DNA of 64,000 nucleotides from positions 90,193 to 154,192 of the forward strand of contig JAQXTH010000034.1 in the NCBI GenBank assembly GCA_029219385.1, in the 5' to 3' direction. Shown piece after piece: positions 6,930 to 16,848 of the stretch (position 1 is its first letter; each line of letters starts with the position of its first letter). Under the pieces are notes generated by a model that did no database searches, was not told the DNA's origin, and worked only from the letters and a program-made list of their open reading frames with translations. The DNA comes from Prevotellaceae bacterium (GTDB taxonomy: Bacteria > Bacteroidota > Bacteroidia > Bacteroidales > Bacteroidaceae). Both the position numbers and the translations under genes were made by a program.

Positions 6930-8519
6930 TTATTTATAGTCGTATGCGTGTTTGGCATAGTCTATAGTGTAGTGAAGACCGCGACTTTCCTTGCGTTCGA
7001 TTGCTTGTCGAGTGACGAGATAGCCCACATTGATTGCATTGCGCAATTCGCAGATGTCGCGTGTGGCTTTCACACGCTTAAAGAGTTCTTCGGTTTCTTC
7101 ATATATAAGATCGAGTCGAATCCATGCGCGATGAAGTCTGAGGTCGCTACGCACAATGCCTACATAGTTTGACATGATTTGCCCCACTTCGCGCATATCT
7201 TGTGCCACGAGCACTTTTTCTTCATTAGTCATTGTGCCCTCATCGTTCCATTCGGGTATCTTGTTATTAAAGTCATAGTTGTTAATCATGCTCAAAACGT
7301 GTTTTGCGGCAGCGTCGGCATAGACAACGGCTTCAATCAGTGAGTTGCTGGCAAGGCGATTGCCACCGTGGAGCCCGGTGCACGAACATTCGCCCACGGC
7401 ATATAGTCTCTTTATGCTGCTCTCGGCATTGAGGTCTACCTTTATGCCGCCACACAGGTAGTGGGCACAAGGAGTGACGGGAATATATTCCTTTGTGATG
7501 TCAATGCCAATGGAGAGACATTTTGCATAGATGTTTGGAAAATGATTTTTTGTTTGTTCGGGGTCTTTGTGGGTTACGTCGAGACAAACATGGTCAATGC
7601 CGTGTATTTTCATTTCCTTGTCAATGGCTCGGGCCACTATGTCGCGCGGTGCGAGAGAGAGACGTTTGTCGTATTTTTGCATAAACTCCTCACCATTGGG
7701 CAGACGCAAAATGCCTCCATAGCCGCGCATGGCTTCGGTGATGAGATAAGCAGGGTGGGTTTCACCGGGATGATAAAGAGCGGTGGGGTGGAATTGCACA
7801 AACTCCATGTCTTTTACGGTGGCTTTGGCTCTATATGCCATTGCGATGCCGTCGCCTGTGGCAATGTTGGGGTTGGTGGTGGTGTTATAGATTGCACCTA
7901 TGCCTCCGGTGGCGAGCAGTGTCACCTTAGAGAGGAAAGTGTCTACTTTTCCGGTGTCGGGGTCGAGAATGTAGGCACCATAACATTCAATGTTGGGTGT
8001 GTGGCGATTTACTTCTACTCCCAAATGATGTTGTGTTATGATTTCTACGGCAAAATGATTTTCCAGCACTTTTATGTTGGGATGTTTTCTTACGGCTTCA
8101 ATCAGTCCGCGTTGTATTTCAAAGCCCGAGTCATCGGCGTGGTGGAGTATTCTGAACTCAGAGTGTCCGCCCTCTCTGTGGAGGTCGAAAGAACCGTCTT
8201 CTTTACGGTCGAAATTAACTCCCCAACCAACTAACCGTTCTATGCCGGCAGGTGCGTTTTTGACAACTTGTTCTACAGCAGCGGGGTCGCTGATATAGTC
8301 ACCGGCAATCATAGTGTCTTTAATGTGTTTGTCGAAATTGTCTACCTCAAGGTTGGTCACCGAGGCAATGCCGCCTTGTGCTTTTGCTGTGTTTGCTTCA
8401 TCGATAGTGGTTTTGCAGACAAGAGCCACTTTTCCTTTTCCTGCATTAGCCACCTGGAGGGCAAACGACATTCCGGCAACACCCGAACCTATCACAAGAA
8501 AATCAAATTTGCGTATCAT
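6930..8519 (-). CDS. nadB: L-aspartate oxidase
   Basis: 529 residues, the usual length for NadB. It oxidises L-aspartate to iminoaspartate with FAD, the first step of de novo NAD synthesis. Visible features are the Rossmann FAD motif FLVIGSGVAGMSFAL at the N-terminus, TAKAQGGIA (flavin contact), HREGGHSEFRILHHADDSG with catalytic-site residues, CAHYLCGGIKVD and GGNRLASNSLIEAV in the C-terminal half. These also occur in succinate dehydrogenase flavoproteins, but length and overall fit favour NadB. nadA and nadC are not adjacent. A TAnnTTTG promoter lies upstream and a hairpin terminator downstream, so it appears monocistronic. Confidence 0.93.
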   Translation of the reverse strand: MIRKFDFLVIGSGVAGMSFALQVANAGKGKVALVCKTTIDEANTAKAQGGIASVTNLEVDNFDKHIKDTMIAGDYISDPAAVEQVVKNAPAGIERLVGWGVNFDRKEDGSFDLHREGGHSEFRILHHADDSGFEIQRGLIEAVRKHPNIKVLENHFAVEIITQHHLGVEVNRHTPNIECYGAYILDPDTGKVDTFLSKVTLLATGGIGAIYNTTTNPNIATGDGIAMAYRAKATVKDMEFVQFHPTALYHPGETHPAYLITEAMRGYGGILRLPNGEEFMQKYDKRLSLAPRDIVARAIDKEMKIHGIDHVCLDVTHKDPEQTKNHFPNIYAKCLSIGIDITKEYIPVTPCAHYLCGGIKVDLNAESSIKRLYAVGECSCTGLHGGNRLASNSLIEAVVYADAAAKHVLSMINNYDFNNKIPEWNDEGTMTNEEKVLVAQDMREVGQIMSNYVGIVRSDLRLHRAWIRLDLIYEETEELFKRVKATRDICELRNAINVGYLVTRQAIERKESRGLHYTIDYAKHAYDYK

Positions 8520-8590
8520 TATGTTTTCTCAATAAAATAATTATGAAATAATTAACTATATTATTGCAGCCTATTTTCGCTGTTATGCTG

Positions 8591-8598
8591 CAAAGGTA
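8591..8598 (-). promoter_or_regulatory. Putative -7 element for nadB
   Basis: The minus strand reads TACCTTTG, matching the Bacteroidetes -7 consensus TAnnTTTG, about 70 bases before the nadB ATG. No convincing -33 box was identified. Confidence 0.5.
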
Positions 8599-8641
8599 CT
8601 CTTATTTTTGAACAAAGGGCTTTTGTTTGGTAGATTTTTAG

Positions 8642-8649
8642 TATTTTTG
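8642..8649 (+). promoter_or_regulatory. Putative -7 element for the dacB-like gene
   Basis: TATTTTTG fits TAnnTTTG and lies 14 bases before the ATG at 8664. A TTTG at 8622-8625 could serve as the -33 box. It is divergent from the nadB promoter. Confidence 0.5.
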
Positions 8650-8663
8650 CCCACATTTAAAAC

Positions 8664-9953
8664 ATGATAATGATGAAATTGAGACATATAACGGTTGTAT
8701 TGGCGGTTGTATTGTTTTTCGTTGCCAACACTTTTGCTTTTGGAAAGGGTTCTTTGAATGTTGGAAGAGTGGTGATGAAAAACAACGTGGCCGATAGTGA
8801 CAGTGTGGTTTGTGCAGACACGGCCGAAGTTAAAGAAATAATTTTAGAGTGGCCCGAGTCGATGACTCATGGCATAGACAAGTTGCTGGAAAATAATATG
8901 TTTGAACGTTCGCAGGTGGGCATAATGGTCTATGACCTCGATGGCGACTCAGTGATGTATGAACACAATGGGCGACAACTGATGAGACCGGCATCAGTGA
9001 TGAAATTGTTTACAGCCTGTGCGGCACTCGACAATCTCGGTGATGACTATTTGTTTCAGACCGAATTATATTATAAAGGTGAGATTTGCGACTCCGTGTT
9101 GCACGGCGACATATATATAAAAGGAGGTTTCGACCCATTATTTGGAACCGACGATATGTATTCGTTTGTGAGCAAAATGAAACAAAAAGGCATATTTTCG
9201 ATCGATGGAAATATTTATGCCGATGTTTCACTAAAGGACACTCTGAAATGGGGTGAAGGTTGGTGTTGGGACGACAAGGAGGTGAGTCTCACACCTTTGA
9301 TTTATGAGGGAAAAGACGTGTTTATGCCGAATTTTATGAAATTTCTCACAAATCAATGCGTGAAACACCCCTTGAACTATGGGTTAAACCACATAAGCAG
9401 CAATGATGTGGTTTTGATTGACAGACGAAGCCACACGATAGACCAAATGATGGGTCAAATGATGAAAGCGTCTGACAATCTTTATGCCGAATCACTCTTT
9501 TATCAACTCGGTGCTGCAAAATCAAATCCATACGCCGCCACAAAAAAATCGGCCGACAAGGTCTATGAACTCATAGGTCGATTGGGGCTTAATCCTGCGG
9601 AATATACCGTGGCAGATGGCAGCGGATTGTCACTCTATAACTATCTCACTCCGCAATCGGTGGTTTGGCTGTTGAAATATGCCTTTAAACGCAACAACAT
9701 CTTCAATCATCTTTATCCCACATTGCCCGTGTCGGGAGTGGACGGCACATTGAAAAACAGAATGAAAGATTCTCCGGCATACGGATTGATTCATGCCAAA
9801 ACCGGCACTCTGAGAAAAGTCAGCACTCTGGCGGGATATACTAAGAGTCCCAACGGCACAAACCTGGCTTTCTGCATATTCAACCAAGGCATTCTCAACT
9901 CGGCAGAGGGACGCGACTTTCAAGACCGTGTGTGCGAATTGCTTGTGAAATAA
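8664..9953 (+). CDS. dacB: D-alanyl-D-alanine carboxypeptidase / PBP4-type (peptidase S13)
   Basis: 429 residues. It carries the three penicillin-binding motifs: SxxK as ASVMKLF (near residue 112), SxN as SDNLYAES (near 271) and KTG as HAKTGTL (near 379). The wide gap between the first and second motifs is typical of the S13/PBP4 family, which cleaves D-Ala-D-Ala or peptide cross-links in peptidoglycan. A signal peptide (HITVVLAVVLFFVANTFAFG) sends it to the periplasm. The true start may be the ATG two or three codons later (MIMMK). It runs co-directionally with the MscS gene 28 bases downstream. Confidence 0.88.
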   Translation: MIMMKLRHITVVLAVVLFFVANTFAFGKGSLNVGRVVMKNNVADSDSVVCADTAEVKEIILEWPESMTHGIDKLLENNMFERSQVGIMVYDLDGDSVMYEHNGRQLMRPASVMKLFTACAALDNLGDDYLFQTELYYKGEICDSVLHGDIYIKGGFDPLFGTDDMYSFVSKMKQKGIFSIDGNIYADVSLKDTLKWGEGWCWDDKEVSLTPLIYEGKDVFMPNFMKFLTNQCVKHPLNYGLNHISSNDVVLIDRRSHTIDQMMGQMMKASDNLYAESLFYQLGAAKSNPYAATKKSADKVYELIGRLGLNPAEYTVADGSGLSLYNYLTPQSVVWLLKYAFKRNNIFNHLYPTLPVSGVDGTLKNRMKDSPAYGLIHAKTGTLRKVSTLAGYTKSPNGTNLAFCIFNQGILNSAEGRDFQDRVCELLVK

Positions 9954-9981
9954 AGAATAACGCAAAAATATATTTGTCACT

Positions 9982-12519
9982 ATGATAAAGAAAACATTAC
10001 TTTTCTTGTTGATGGTCTTGATTTTTTCAAGTGGAAAGGCTGTGCTCAAAGAGAAAAACCTCAACCAAACCATTTCGGTGCTGAGGGCAGAACTCGAAAA
10101 TTCCTTGAAAGAGCAAGAGCAGACCATGACGCGCTATTATCAGAGAGTAAAGACGCAACACCAAAACATGGTGGCGATAATGCAGCGCAGTTATCAAATT
10201 TCTCTCATGCTATATTCTCAGAAAGAGGACTATACGTTTGACCTCAGTTATGCCTGCCATGAGGCCACAGAGCAATATCGCGATTTCAAATTCAATCGTA
10301 TGCCCTTTGACAAAATAACGGAGCGTCTCGAAAACGAGATTACGCGATATAACTCGCTCATTGAAACACTCGAAAATTTGCCGCCCAACAAAAAGATGTC
10401 TCAAAAAGTGGTGGAGAAAAAAAAGAACTCTCCTTTCATGTTGAGCGAAAAGAACCAACGCTTTCGCGACGAGTGTGTGGAGATGGCGACCAAGTTGCGC
10501 GACAATTTGCTCGAAATGAAAAATGGAATAGAAAAAGACAAACAATATTACACACGCATAGAGAAACGTTTGAAGAAGGTCAACGACTATGCCGTGAAAC
10601 GCTATGGGGATATTCAGCGCAGCATTTTCATTAACGGCGGCGACAGTTATTTCACTGTTTTGAAGAGTTTGAAACGGTCGTATAACGAGGCCAAAACCGA
10701 TGCAACCGAAAAATATCGCTCTGAGACAATCGATACGGCCGATGGCAACAAGGTGAGTATCAATTCGCAGTGGCGTGGGCCGATAGTGTTGTTTTTGGCA
10801 ATGTTCATATTGTTTTATCTCACGATTGCCGCTGCATTGAGTGGAGCAATAATGAAATGGATTGTGCCAAAGAAATTGCGCACCGAGGAGTTTATGAAGA
10901 AAAAGGTGTGCATAATGCTCATGGCGGCAATAGTGATATTTGCGTTGGTGCTGTCGGTGGTGCGATTGTATATGGGTCACCATAACTTCATACTCATGGC
11001 GAGCGGACTGTTGATAGAGTTTTCGTGGTTGGTGGGTGTGATATTGATGTCGCTGCTGATACGTCTCAACGGCAATCAGATAAAGAGCGGTTTCCATATA
11101 TATGCTCCCATAATGTTGATAGGTTTTGTGGTGATTAGTTTCCGCATTATTTTTATTCCAAATAATTTGGTGAACCTTATTTTTCCACCCATAATGTTGG
11201 CGGTGATGGTGTGGAATTTTGTCATAATGCGTCGTTGTGGCAAGATAATTCCCAAGAGCGATATTATATATACATGGATTTCGCTGATTATGATAATTGT
11301 TTCCACGGTGGCTTCGTGGTCGGGCTATACGCTGATGGCAGTGCAGATATTGATTTGGTGGCTGTTTCAACTCACGAGCATTCAGACCATCACCTGTCTG
11401 TTTGACTTGCTCGGCATATATGAACTAAATCATATTGTGAGAAACATCAAGGGACTCATTCCGGCCGAACAGTTGCGCGAAAAAAACATAAGTAGAGAGA
11501 TAATGGCAAAGGCGGTCGATAAACTGAAAAACAATAAAGGAGCATACATTGACAAGACATGGTTTTTCGATTTGATATACAAGGCTCTCGTGCCGATACT
11601 CGGTGTGATGTCGATAATGTGGTCTATATGGTGGGCTGCCGATGTCTTTGACCTCACAGAGTCGATAGCCAAATATTTCACTTTGAATTTCCTCAACATT
11701 CCGGGTGTAATCTCACTTTCGCTTCAAAAGATTGTAATGGCAATGTCGATGTGGTTTCTGTTTCGCTATATCAGCTATTTGTTTAAGTCGCTTTACAAGA
11801 AATATAAAAAACAAAACAAAAAGACAGGCAACAAGCCCAATTTCACGCTTGCCAATAATATTATCAGCATTTTGGTGTGGGGCAGTTACATAATCATCTG
11901 CATGATAATGTTGCGCATTCCGGCAGGCGCGATAGAGACCGTTTCGGCAGGTTTGGCAGCAGGTCTTGGTTTTGCGATGAAAGACTTGCTCGAAAACTTC
12001 TTCTATGGCATTTCGCTGATGAGCGGTCGTGTGAGGGTAGGCGACTATATAGAGTGCGACGGAGTGAGGGGAAAGGTGGAGAGCATCACCTATCAGAGCA
12101 CTCACATTGCCGCTGCCGATGGGTCGGTGATGGCTTTCATGAACTCTGCCTTGTTTAATAAAAACTTCAAAAACCTCACTCGCACGGGCAGCTATGAGTT
12201 TGTGAAATTGCCTGTTGGTGTGGCATACGGCACCAACGTGGAGAAAGTGCGCAAAATTCTAACCAATGCCGTCACGTCGATTTATTCCAAAACCAAAGAC
12301 GGGCGCGACACGATTAACGTGAAAAAGCCGATAGAGGTGGTTATCGACGAGTTTGGCGACAACAGCGTGAACATGTTTTTCACCTGCTGGGTATTGGTGG
12401 AAGAGAAATTTGCCACCATCGGAAAGATAAAGGAATTGATCTATAACACGCTCAACGAAAACAACATCGAGATTCCTTTCCCACAGCGCGATGTTTACAT
12501 CAAGAATTATAAAAACTAA
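9982..12519 (+). CDS. Large MscS-family mechanosensitive channel
   Basis: 845 residues, much longer than E. coli MscS and closer to MscK/YnaI-like members. A signal sequence ([18 protein letters not shown]) is followed by about 230 residues of charged, coiled-coil-forming periplasmic sequence. Many membrane helices come next, and then the conserved MscS pore and beta domain near residues 640-740. The pore helix is [19 protein letters not shown], followed by [19 protein letters not shown]. It releases solutes on osmotic downshock. It lies between the dacB-like gene and cysS, with a 20-base gap to cysS, so the three may be co-transcribed. Confidence 0.9.
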   Translation: MIKKTLLFLLMVLIFSSGKAVLKEKNLNQTISVLRAELENSLKEQEQTMTRYYQRVKTQHQNMVAIMQRSYQISLMLYSQKEDYTFDLSYACHEATEQYRDFKFNRMPFDKITERLENEITRYNSLIETLENLPPNKKMSQKVVEKKKNSPFMLSEKNQRFRDECVEMATKLRDNLLEMKNGIEKDKQYYTRIEKRLKKVNDYAVKRYGDIQRSIFINGGDSYFTVLKSLKRSYNEAKTDATEKYRSETIDTADGNKVSINSQWRGPIVLFLAMFILFYLTIAAALSGAIMKWIVPKKLRTEEFMKKKVCIMLMAAIVIFALVLSVVRLYMGHHNFILMASGLLIEFSWLVGVILMSLLIRLNGNQIKSGFHIYAPIMLIGFVVISFRIIFIPNNLVNLIFPPIMLAVMVWNFVIMRRCGKIIPKSDIIYTWISLIMIIVSTVASWSGYTLMAVQILIWWLFQLTSIQTITCLFDLLGIYELNHIVRNIKGLIPAEQLREKNISREIMAKAVDKLKNNKGAYIDKTWFFDLIYKALVPILGVMSIMWSIWWAADVFDLTESIAKYFTLNFLNIPGVISLSLQKIVMAMSMWFLFRYISYLFKSLYKKYKKQNKKTGNKPNFTLANNIISILVWGSYIIICMIMLRIPAGAIETVSAGLAAGLGFAMKDLLENFFYGISLMSGRVRVGDYIECDGVRGKVESITYQSTHIAAADGSVMAFMNSALFNKNFKNLTRTGSYEFVKLPVGVAYGTNVEKVRKILTNAVTSIYSKTKDGRDTINVKKPIEVVIDEFGDNSVNMFFTCWVLVEEKFATIGKIKELIYNTLNENNIEIPFPQRDVYIKNYKN

Positions 12520-12539
12520 AAATAAAACATTATATAATT

Positions 12540-14021
12540 ATGCAACCATTACTTATTTACAACACGCTCAGTAGAAATAAAGAGCTGTTTCGTCCCGTCA
12601 ACGAGGGGCGCGTGGGTATGTATGTTTGTGGTCCCACGGTCTATGGTGATGCCCATTTGGGTCATGCCCGTCCGGCCATCACATTCGACATCTTGTTTCG
12701 CTATTTGCAACACATAGGCTATAAGGTGCGCTATGTGCGCAACATCACCGATGTGGGCCACCTTGAGCACGATGCCGACGAGGGAGAAGACAAAATTGCC
12801 AAAAAGGCTCGTCTCGAACAACTCGAACCCATGGAGGTGGCACAATACTACACAAACCGTTTCCACCAAGCCATGGACGCACTCAACGTGTTGCCACCGA
12901 GCATCGAACCCCATGCCTCGGGCCACATCATAGAGCAACAGCAGTTGGTGAAGGAAATTCTTGACAACGGCTATGCCTATGAGAGCGAAGGCAGTGTTTA
13001 TTTTGATGTGGAGAAATACAACAAAGACCATCGCTATGGTGTTTTATCAAATCGCAATCTCACCGATGTGATTAACCACAGCCGAACTCTCGATGGTCAG
13101 GACGAGAAACACAACCAGGTGGATTTTGCTCTTTGGAAAAAAGCGCAGCCACTCCACATCATGCGTTGGCCGTCGCCCTGGAGCGAGGGTTTCCCCGGTT
13201 GGCATTGTGAGTGTACTGCCATGGGCCGCAAGTATCTTGGCAACAAGTTTGACATTCACGGTGGAGGCATGGATCTTGTCTTTCCTCACCACGAGTGTGA
13301 GATAGCCCAGGCGGTGGCTTCGCAGGGCAGCGACATGGTGAAATATTGGATGCACAACAATATGATTACCATTGAGGGCAAGAAGATGGGTAAGTCGTAT
13401 AACAATTTCATCACGTTGCAACAATTCTTTGAGGGCAGTCATGAGAAATTACAGGAGGCCTACAGTCCCATGACCATACGTTTCTTTATCTTGCAGGCAC
13501 ACTATCGTTCTACGGTTGATTTCTCAAACGAGGCTCTTCAGGCTGCTCGCAAGGGCATGGAGCGTTTGTTTGATGCCATCAAGCAGCTTGACCGTCTTGC
13601 CGGTGTGGCCGACGGTGATGTCAAGATAGAGTATGCCAATGAGGTGGAGCAGAAATGTTATGATGCAATGAATGATGACCTCAACACGCCTATTGTCATC
13701 AGCCATTTGTTTGATGCCTGCAGAGTGATAAATCAAGTAGCAGACCACCGTCAGACCATCACTGTTGAGGCACTCGAAGCCCTTAAGAAAGTGTTCCACA
13801 CGTTTGCTTTCGACATTCTCGGACTGAAGGCCGAGACCAACGGCAGCAACGATCGTGAGGAAGCCTATTCTGCTGCCGTGGACCTTTTGCTCGAGACACG
13901 CGCCAAGGCCAAGGCCAACAAAGACTGGGCCACCAGCGACCTTATACGCGACCGCATGTCACAACTCGGCTTTGAGGTGAAAGACACCAAAGACGGTGTT
14001 ACCTGGAAACTGAACAAGTAA
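12540..14021 (+). CDS. cysS: Cysteinyl-tRNA synthetase
   Basis: 493 residues. Class I signatures are the HIGH motif as [11 protein letters not shown] (near residue 38) and KMSKS as KKMGKSYNN (near 281, with Gly for Ser). The zinc site is formed by YVCGPTVYG and the region around [15 protein letters not shown] and [10 protein letters not shown]. It charges tRNA-Cys in the cytoplasm. Normal length. A hairpin with a short T run ends the unit at 14045-14082. Confidence 0.96.
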   Translation: MQPLLIYNTLSRNKELFRPVNEGRVGMYVCGPTVYGDAHLGHARPAITFDILFRYLQHIGYKVRYVRNITDVGHLEHDADEGEDKIAKKARLEQLEPMEVAQYYTNRFHQAMDALNVLPPSIEPHASGHIIEQQQLVKEILDNGYAYESEGSVYFDVEKYNKDHRYGVLSNRNLTDVINHSRTLDGQDEKHNQVDFALWKKAQPLHIMRWPSPWSEGFPGWHCECTAMGRKYLGNKFDIHGGGMDLVFPHHECEIAQAVASQGSDMVKYWMHNNMITIEGKKMGKSYNNFITLQQFFEGSHEKLQEAYSPMTIRFFILQAHYRSTVDFSNEALQAARKGMERLFDAIKQLDRLAGVADGDVKIEYANEVEQKCYDAMNDDLNTPIVISHLFDACRVINQVADHRQTITVEALEALKKVFHTFAFDILGLKAETNGSNDREEAYSAAVDLLLETRAKAKANKDWATSDLIRDRMSQLGFEVKDTKDGVTWKLNK

Positions 14022-14044
14022 CACAACTTTTGAAAAATAAAAAA

Positions 14045-14082
14045 CGAGACCGGGCTGCATTTACTCTTGCAGCTCAGTCTCG
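14045..14082 (+). terminator. Intrinsic terminator of cysS
   Basis: CGAGACCGGGCTGCA and TGCAGCTCAGTCTCG pair around an eight-base loop with one mismatch and one G-T pair, followed by CTTTTC. It starts 23 bases after the cysS stop. Confidence 0.85.
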
Positions 14083-14199
14083 CTTTTCTATGTTTTGTTA
14101 ATCAGTGTTATTGTCTTAATGGTGATTTTTGGGTTTGTTGTTTTATGGTTTACAGTAAATTCAGAAGGGCATAGAATAACAATCAAAATAAAAATTTGG

Positions 14200-14252
14200 T
14201 TAGTAAACCAGCGGAATGTGAGTTTTTTAACGACATTCCGCTGGTTTACTAA
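14200..14252. repeat. Perfect 20-bp inverted repeat upstream of the ATPase remnant
   Basis: TTAGTAAACCAGCGGAATGT and its exact complement ACATTCCGCTGGTTTACTAA flank a 13-base spacer. It precedes a -7 element and a decayed ATPase gene. It is too far from cysS and lacks a T run on the plus strand, so it is better read as an operator-like or recombination-like site than as a terminator. Confidence 0.8.
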
Positions 14253-14264
14253 CGAAAAAGGTGT

Positions 14265-14272
14265 TATCTTTG
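14265..14272 (+). promoter_or_regulatory. Putative -7 element in front of the ATPase remnant
   Basis: TATCTTTG matches TAnnTTTG exactly and sits 12 bases after the inverted repeat. It looks like the original promoter of the ATPase gene, retained although most of the gene is lost. Confidence 0.55.
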
Positions 14273-14280
14273 TGGTGTAA

Positions 14281-14895
14281 ACAAGCATAACTACTGAGGT
14301 TGACAGACTGATTTTCTCACCGGATGGGGAGTTGCATGATGAGTTTGAAATGTTATATGCCTCATTGTTTAAAAAGCCGGATGCATATATTCGTGTCATT
14401 GAATTATTGGCAAAAAAGAAGATGGGTATGACGCGTCAAGAATTGTTATCGGGTGGAGGATTTGAAGACAATGGAATTTTTTCTGATATTCTAAAAGATT
14501 TGGAGTGGTGTGGCTTGGCATTTGAACGCACCTGTCTATGGCATGTTGACCAGATTAAAAAGAAACTTGGTATTAGTGGAATATTGACAAATGAATATGC
14601 TTGGCGTTGCTTGCCGGATGAGAATGTTGGTCGATTAGGAGTTCAGATAGATCTTTTAATAGACCGTAGTGACGGAATAATTGATGTTTGTGAAATGAAA
14701 TATTCAAAGGATTCCTTCACCATTACTTCGGATTATGCTAATAAATTAGCTCTCAAACGAAACGTGTTTCAGGCTGTTACAGGAACAAAAAAGGCCATTC
14801 ATTCTATTATGGTTACTACTGATGGTCTAACTCGGAATGAATATCGAGCAGATGTTCAGGCTGAAGTTCAATTGGACGATTTGTATGAACTATAA
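14281..14895 (+). pseudogene. Remnant of a DUF234-type archaeal-like ATPase (C-terminal nuclease-like part)
   Basis: The frame is open from just after a TAA at 14278 but has no ATG; the track uses a TTG at 14332. The product matches the C-terminal half of the AAA ATPase / DUF234 proteins common in Bacteroidales: a winged-helix part (MTRQELLSGGGFEDNGIFSD), then LAFERTCLWHVDQIKKKLG, then a PD-(D/E)xK-like core GVQIDLLIDRSDGIIDVCEMK. The whole N-terminal ATPase with its Walker motifs is missing. The helix ending LKDLEW joins straight to CGLAFERTC, which suggests a second, internal deletion. The fragment is unlikely to retain the ancestral function. Confidence 0.75.
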
Positions 14896-14938
14896 ACATG
14901 ATTGGTTTTTCGTCTATCTTCATAACGTTCTTTTGATA

Positions 14939-15997
14939 TTACTCTGTGTAATTTTTGCTCATGCCACCGATGAGGAGTTTGTTGTAGGAACAGCCCTTCA
15001 TCGTTGCGTCTTCTTCGCGCAGATGCATCGCACCGCCACGGCATACATTCCACACTTTACACTCTGTGCACTCATCGCGCTTCATCCAATTCCTATCGCG
15101 AAACAGTTGGAAGCGGTTGTTCCATACGTCCATAAAACTGTCGTTGTAGATATTGCCTTGGTCGAAGTGGCTCCTGATGCTCAGACACCCTGAAATAGCA
15201 CCGTCGTAACGTACCGAAGCAGTGTTAATGCCTGCACCGCAGAAGAATGGATAGTTTCTGACCTTCAGTTCATAACCTCCAAGGTATCCTTCGCAGGAGT
15301 AGGACACACAGATGTCGCCCTTTTCACGTTCTGTTTTGATAAATTCCATAAGATAGCGGAATTGTTCCGGTGTCAACTGTAATTCCTTGTCGTTTTTTGC
15401 TCTACCCATTGGAAAAACTGTGAATATACGCCAATATTTTACTCCGAGTTTTACCAAAAAATCTTTGAAAAGGGGTAGGGAGGAGAAGTTTCGTGCATTG
15501 ACACACGTTATGACATCCCATGTGATTTCTGATTTTTTCAATGCTTCGATAGCAATTATTGTCTTTTGGAAACTCTTGTCGTTTCCGCGCATCCAATTAT
15601 GTTCTTTTTCAAATCCGTCTAAGCTGATGGCAATAGTCTTTAGTCCGCCATTGATTAGTTGATTTAGTTTCTCGTCGTCAAGTAGCATCCCATTTGACAC
15701 CATTCCCCAAATGAATCCTCTTCGGCTTATTTCTCTGCCACATTCCACGATGTCTTTTCTCACCAGAGGTTCACCTCCGGTGGTGATAATCATGATTTTA
15801 GACGGGTCTTTCTCTCGAGCAATATCATCAAGCACTCGGGCAAAGTTGGCAAAGGGCATATCTTGTGGCATATCGTCTTTTCGACAGTCGCTTCCACAAT
15901 GCCTACAATTCAGATTGCAGCGCAAAGTACATTCCCAAAACACCTCTTGCAGCAGTTGTCTGCGGGTTCTTGTCTCCACAAATTCTTCAATAGTCAT
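14939..15997 (-). CDS. Radical SAM/SPASM peptide-modifying enzyme
   Basis: 352 residues. The radical SAM cluster motif is CNLNCRHCG near residue 28 (CxxxCxxC), followed by a TTGGEPL glycine motif. The C-terminus is a SPASM domain with the cysteine pattern CGAGIN, CLSIRSHFDQGNIY, CTECKVWNVCRGGAMH and a final MKGCSYN, which would bind auxiliary iron-sulfur clusters. Such enzymes usually modify ribosomal peptides or activate proteins. The gene directly upstream, 49 bases away on the same strand, encodes a protein with three YGP repeats that is the obvious substrate candidate. The enzyme class is certain; the reaction is unknown. Confidence 0.9.
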   Translation of the reverse strand: MTIEEFVETRTRRQLLQEVFWECTLRCNLNCRHCGSDCRKDDMPQDMPFANFARVLDDIAREKDPSKIMIITTGGEPLVRKDIVECGREISRRGFIWGMVSNGMLLDDEKLNQLINGGLKTIAISLDGFEKEHNWMRGNDKSFQKTIIAIEALKKSEITWDVITCVNARNFSSLPLFKDFLVKLGVKYWRIFTVFPMGRAKNDKELQLTPEQFRYLMEFIKTEREKGDICVSYSCEGYLGGYELKVRNYPFFCGAGINTASVRYDGAISGCLSIRSHFDQGNIYNDSFMDVWNNRFQLFRDRNWMKRDECTECKVWNVCRGGAMHLREEDATMKGCSYNKLLIGGMSKNYTE

Positions 15998-16046
15998 ATA
16001 GCGTATGTTTAATTTCGTAGGAGGAAATCAAATCACAGTACACCTG

Positions 16047-16517
16047 TTATTTCTTTCGCTTTTTCCCAAAAAGTCGGCCAAAAAAGCCTCTCTTTTCCTC
16101 TACAAATTTTTCTATATCTTCGGCTGTTTTCTTTTTCTTAGGAATAACATCTTTTATAGTTGTAATAGGTGGCATTGGGCCATAGATGTCCTCTGTTGGC
16201 ATATCAACAAGTTCATCTATTTTTTTCTCGGAAATACTATTTTCTGTTGATGAGGGTGCCATCGGACCGTACACATTGGGTATTCGTTCATCACAGTCTT
16301 GTGTTTCCCTTTCGCGCTGCATACGCCTTTGTCTATTGCGCTCTTCGATTTCTTGAATTCTATTTTTGAATCTCCGTGCGGAAGGATGGTTATCGTCTAA
16401 ATTTCCATTACGGTCATACCATTCCGGTGGACCGTACACACAGGGTATTCGTTTGTCAACCATATCTTTTGGATTAAAAGATGATTTCCCCACATTTTTT
16501 TCTGAATCTTGTTTCAT
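16047..16517 (-). CDS. YGP-repeat protein, candidate radical SAM substrate
   Basis: 156 residues, no family recognised. Three repeated motifs stand out: DKRIPCVYGPPEW (near residue 21), DERIPNVYGPMAP (near 77) and TEDIYGPMPP (near 109). They are separated by charged linkers, and the C-terminus is basic (GFFGRLFGKKRKK). There is no signal peptide, lipobox or double-glycine leader. It is transcribed just before the radical SAM/SPASM enzyme, probably from one promoter. Repeated short cores beside a SPASM enzyme are typical of RiPP precursors, so the Tyr-Gly-Pro units could be modification sites; this is inference. Confidence 0.7.
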   Translation of the reverse strand: MKQDSEKNVGKSSFNPKDMVDKRIPCVYGPPEWYDRNGNLDDNHPSARRFKNRIQEIEERNRQRRMQRERETQDCDERIPNVYGPMAPSSTENSISEKKIDELVDMPTEDIYGPMPPITTIKDVIPKKKKTAEDIEKFVEEKRGFFGRLFGKKRKK

Positions 16518-16621
16518 ACCTTATTATTATTATAATGATATAATATTTTGTACATATTATAAAAGTGTGTCCACGTCTATTTTCGCTATTATTTGGTCAC
16601 TATACATTCCGTTCTTCATGC

Positions 16622-16629
16622 CAAATGTA
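16622..16629 (-). promoter_or_regulatory. Putative -7 element of the YGP/radical SAM operon
   Basis: The minus strand reads TACATTTG, a match to TAnnTTTG about 105 bases before the ATG at 16517. The stretch 16518-16848 contains only this and the hairpin at 16647-16709. Confidence 0.35.
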
Positions 16630-16646
16630 GTGATATTTCTTATAAA

Positions 16647-16709
16647 AACCCTCCGATAGCCTGCGAAAGTTTGAAAAAAAACGAAACTTTCGCAGATTAT
16701 CGGAGGGTT
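16647..16709 (-). terminator. Strong hairpin terminator
   Basis: AACCCTCCGATA, two unpaired bases, CTGCGAAAGTTT, a loop, then AAACTTTCGCAG, two bases, TATCGGAGGGTT. The minus strand continues into TTTTTATAA. It lies 140 bases after the stop of the gene at 16849-17319 and separates it from the YGP operon. Confidence 0.85.
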
Positions 16710-16848
16710 GATTGTAATTTCTCAATGGACGATTGATAAATTAAGGAGTGGTAAGTGTGTGTTATGATAAGAGTGTTATTCTACGCGTTTCTAATTGTTC
16801 AATGTTCTTTGATTTATGTCAAACAGTGAGTTTAATTTGGATTCTATT

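Noticed and set aside
7461-8234. 257-residue plus-strand ORF
   Set aside because: A shadow of nadB in the opposite frame; likewise 10210-11370 is a shadow of the MscS gene.
14200-14252. Terminator function for the 20-bp inverted repeat
   Set aside because: cysS already has a terminator at 14045-14082, and the repeat is followed by a promoter element, not a T run.
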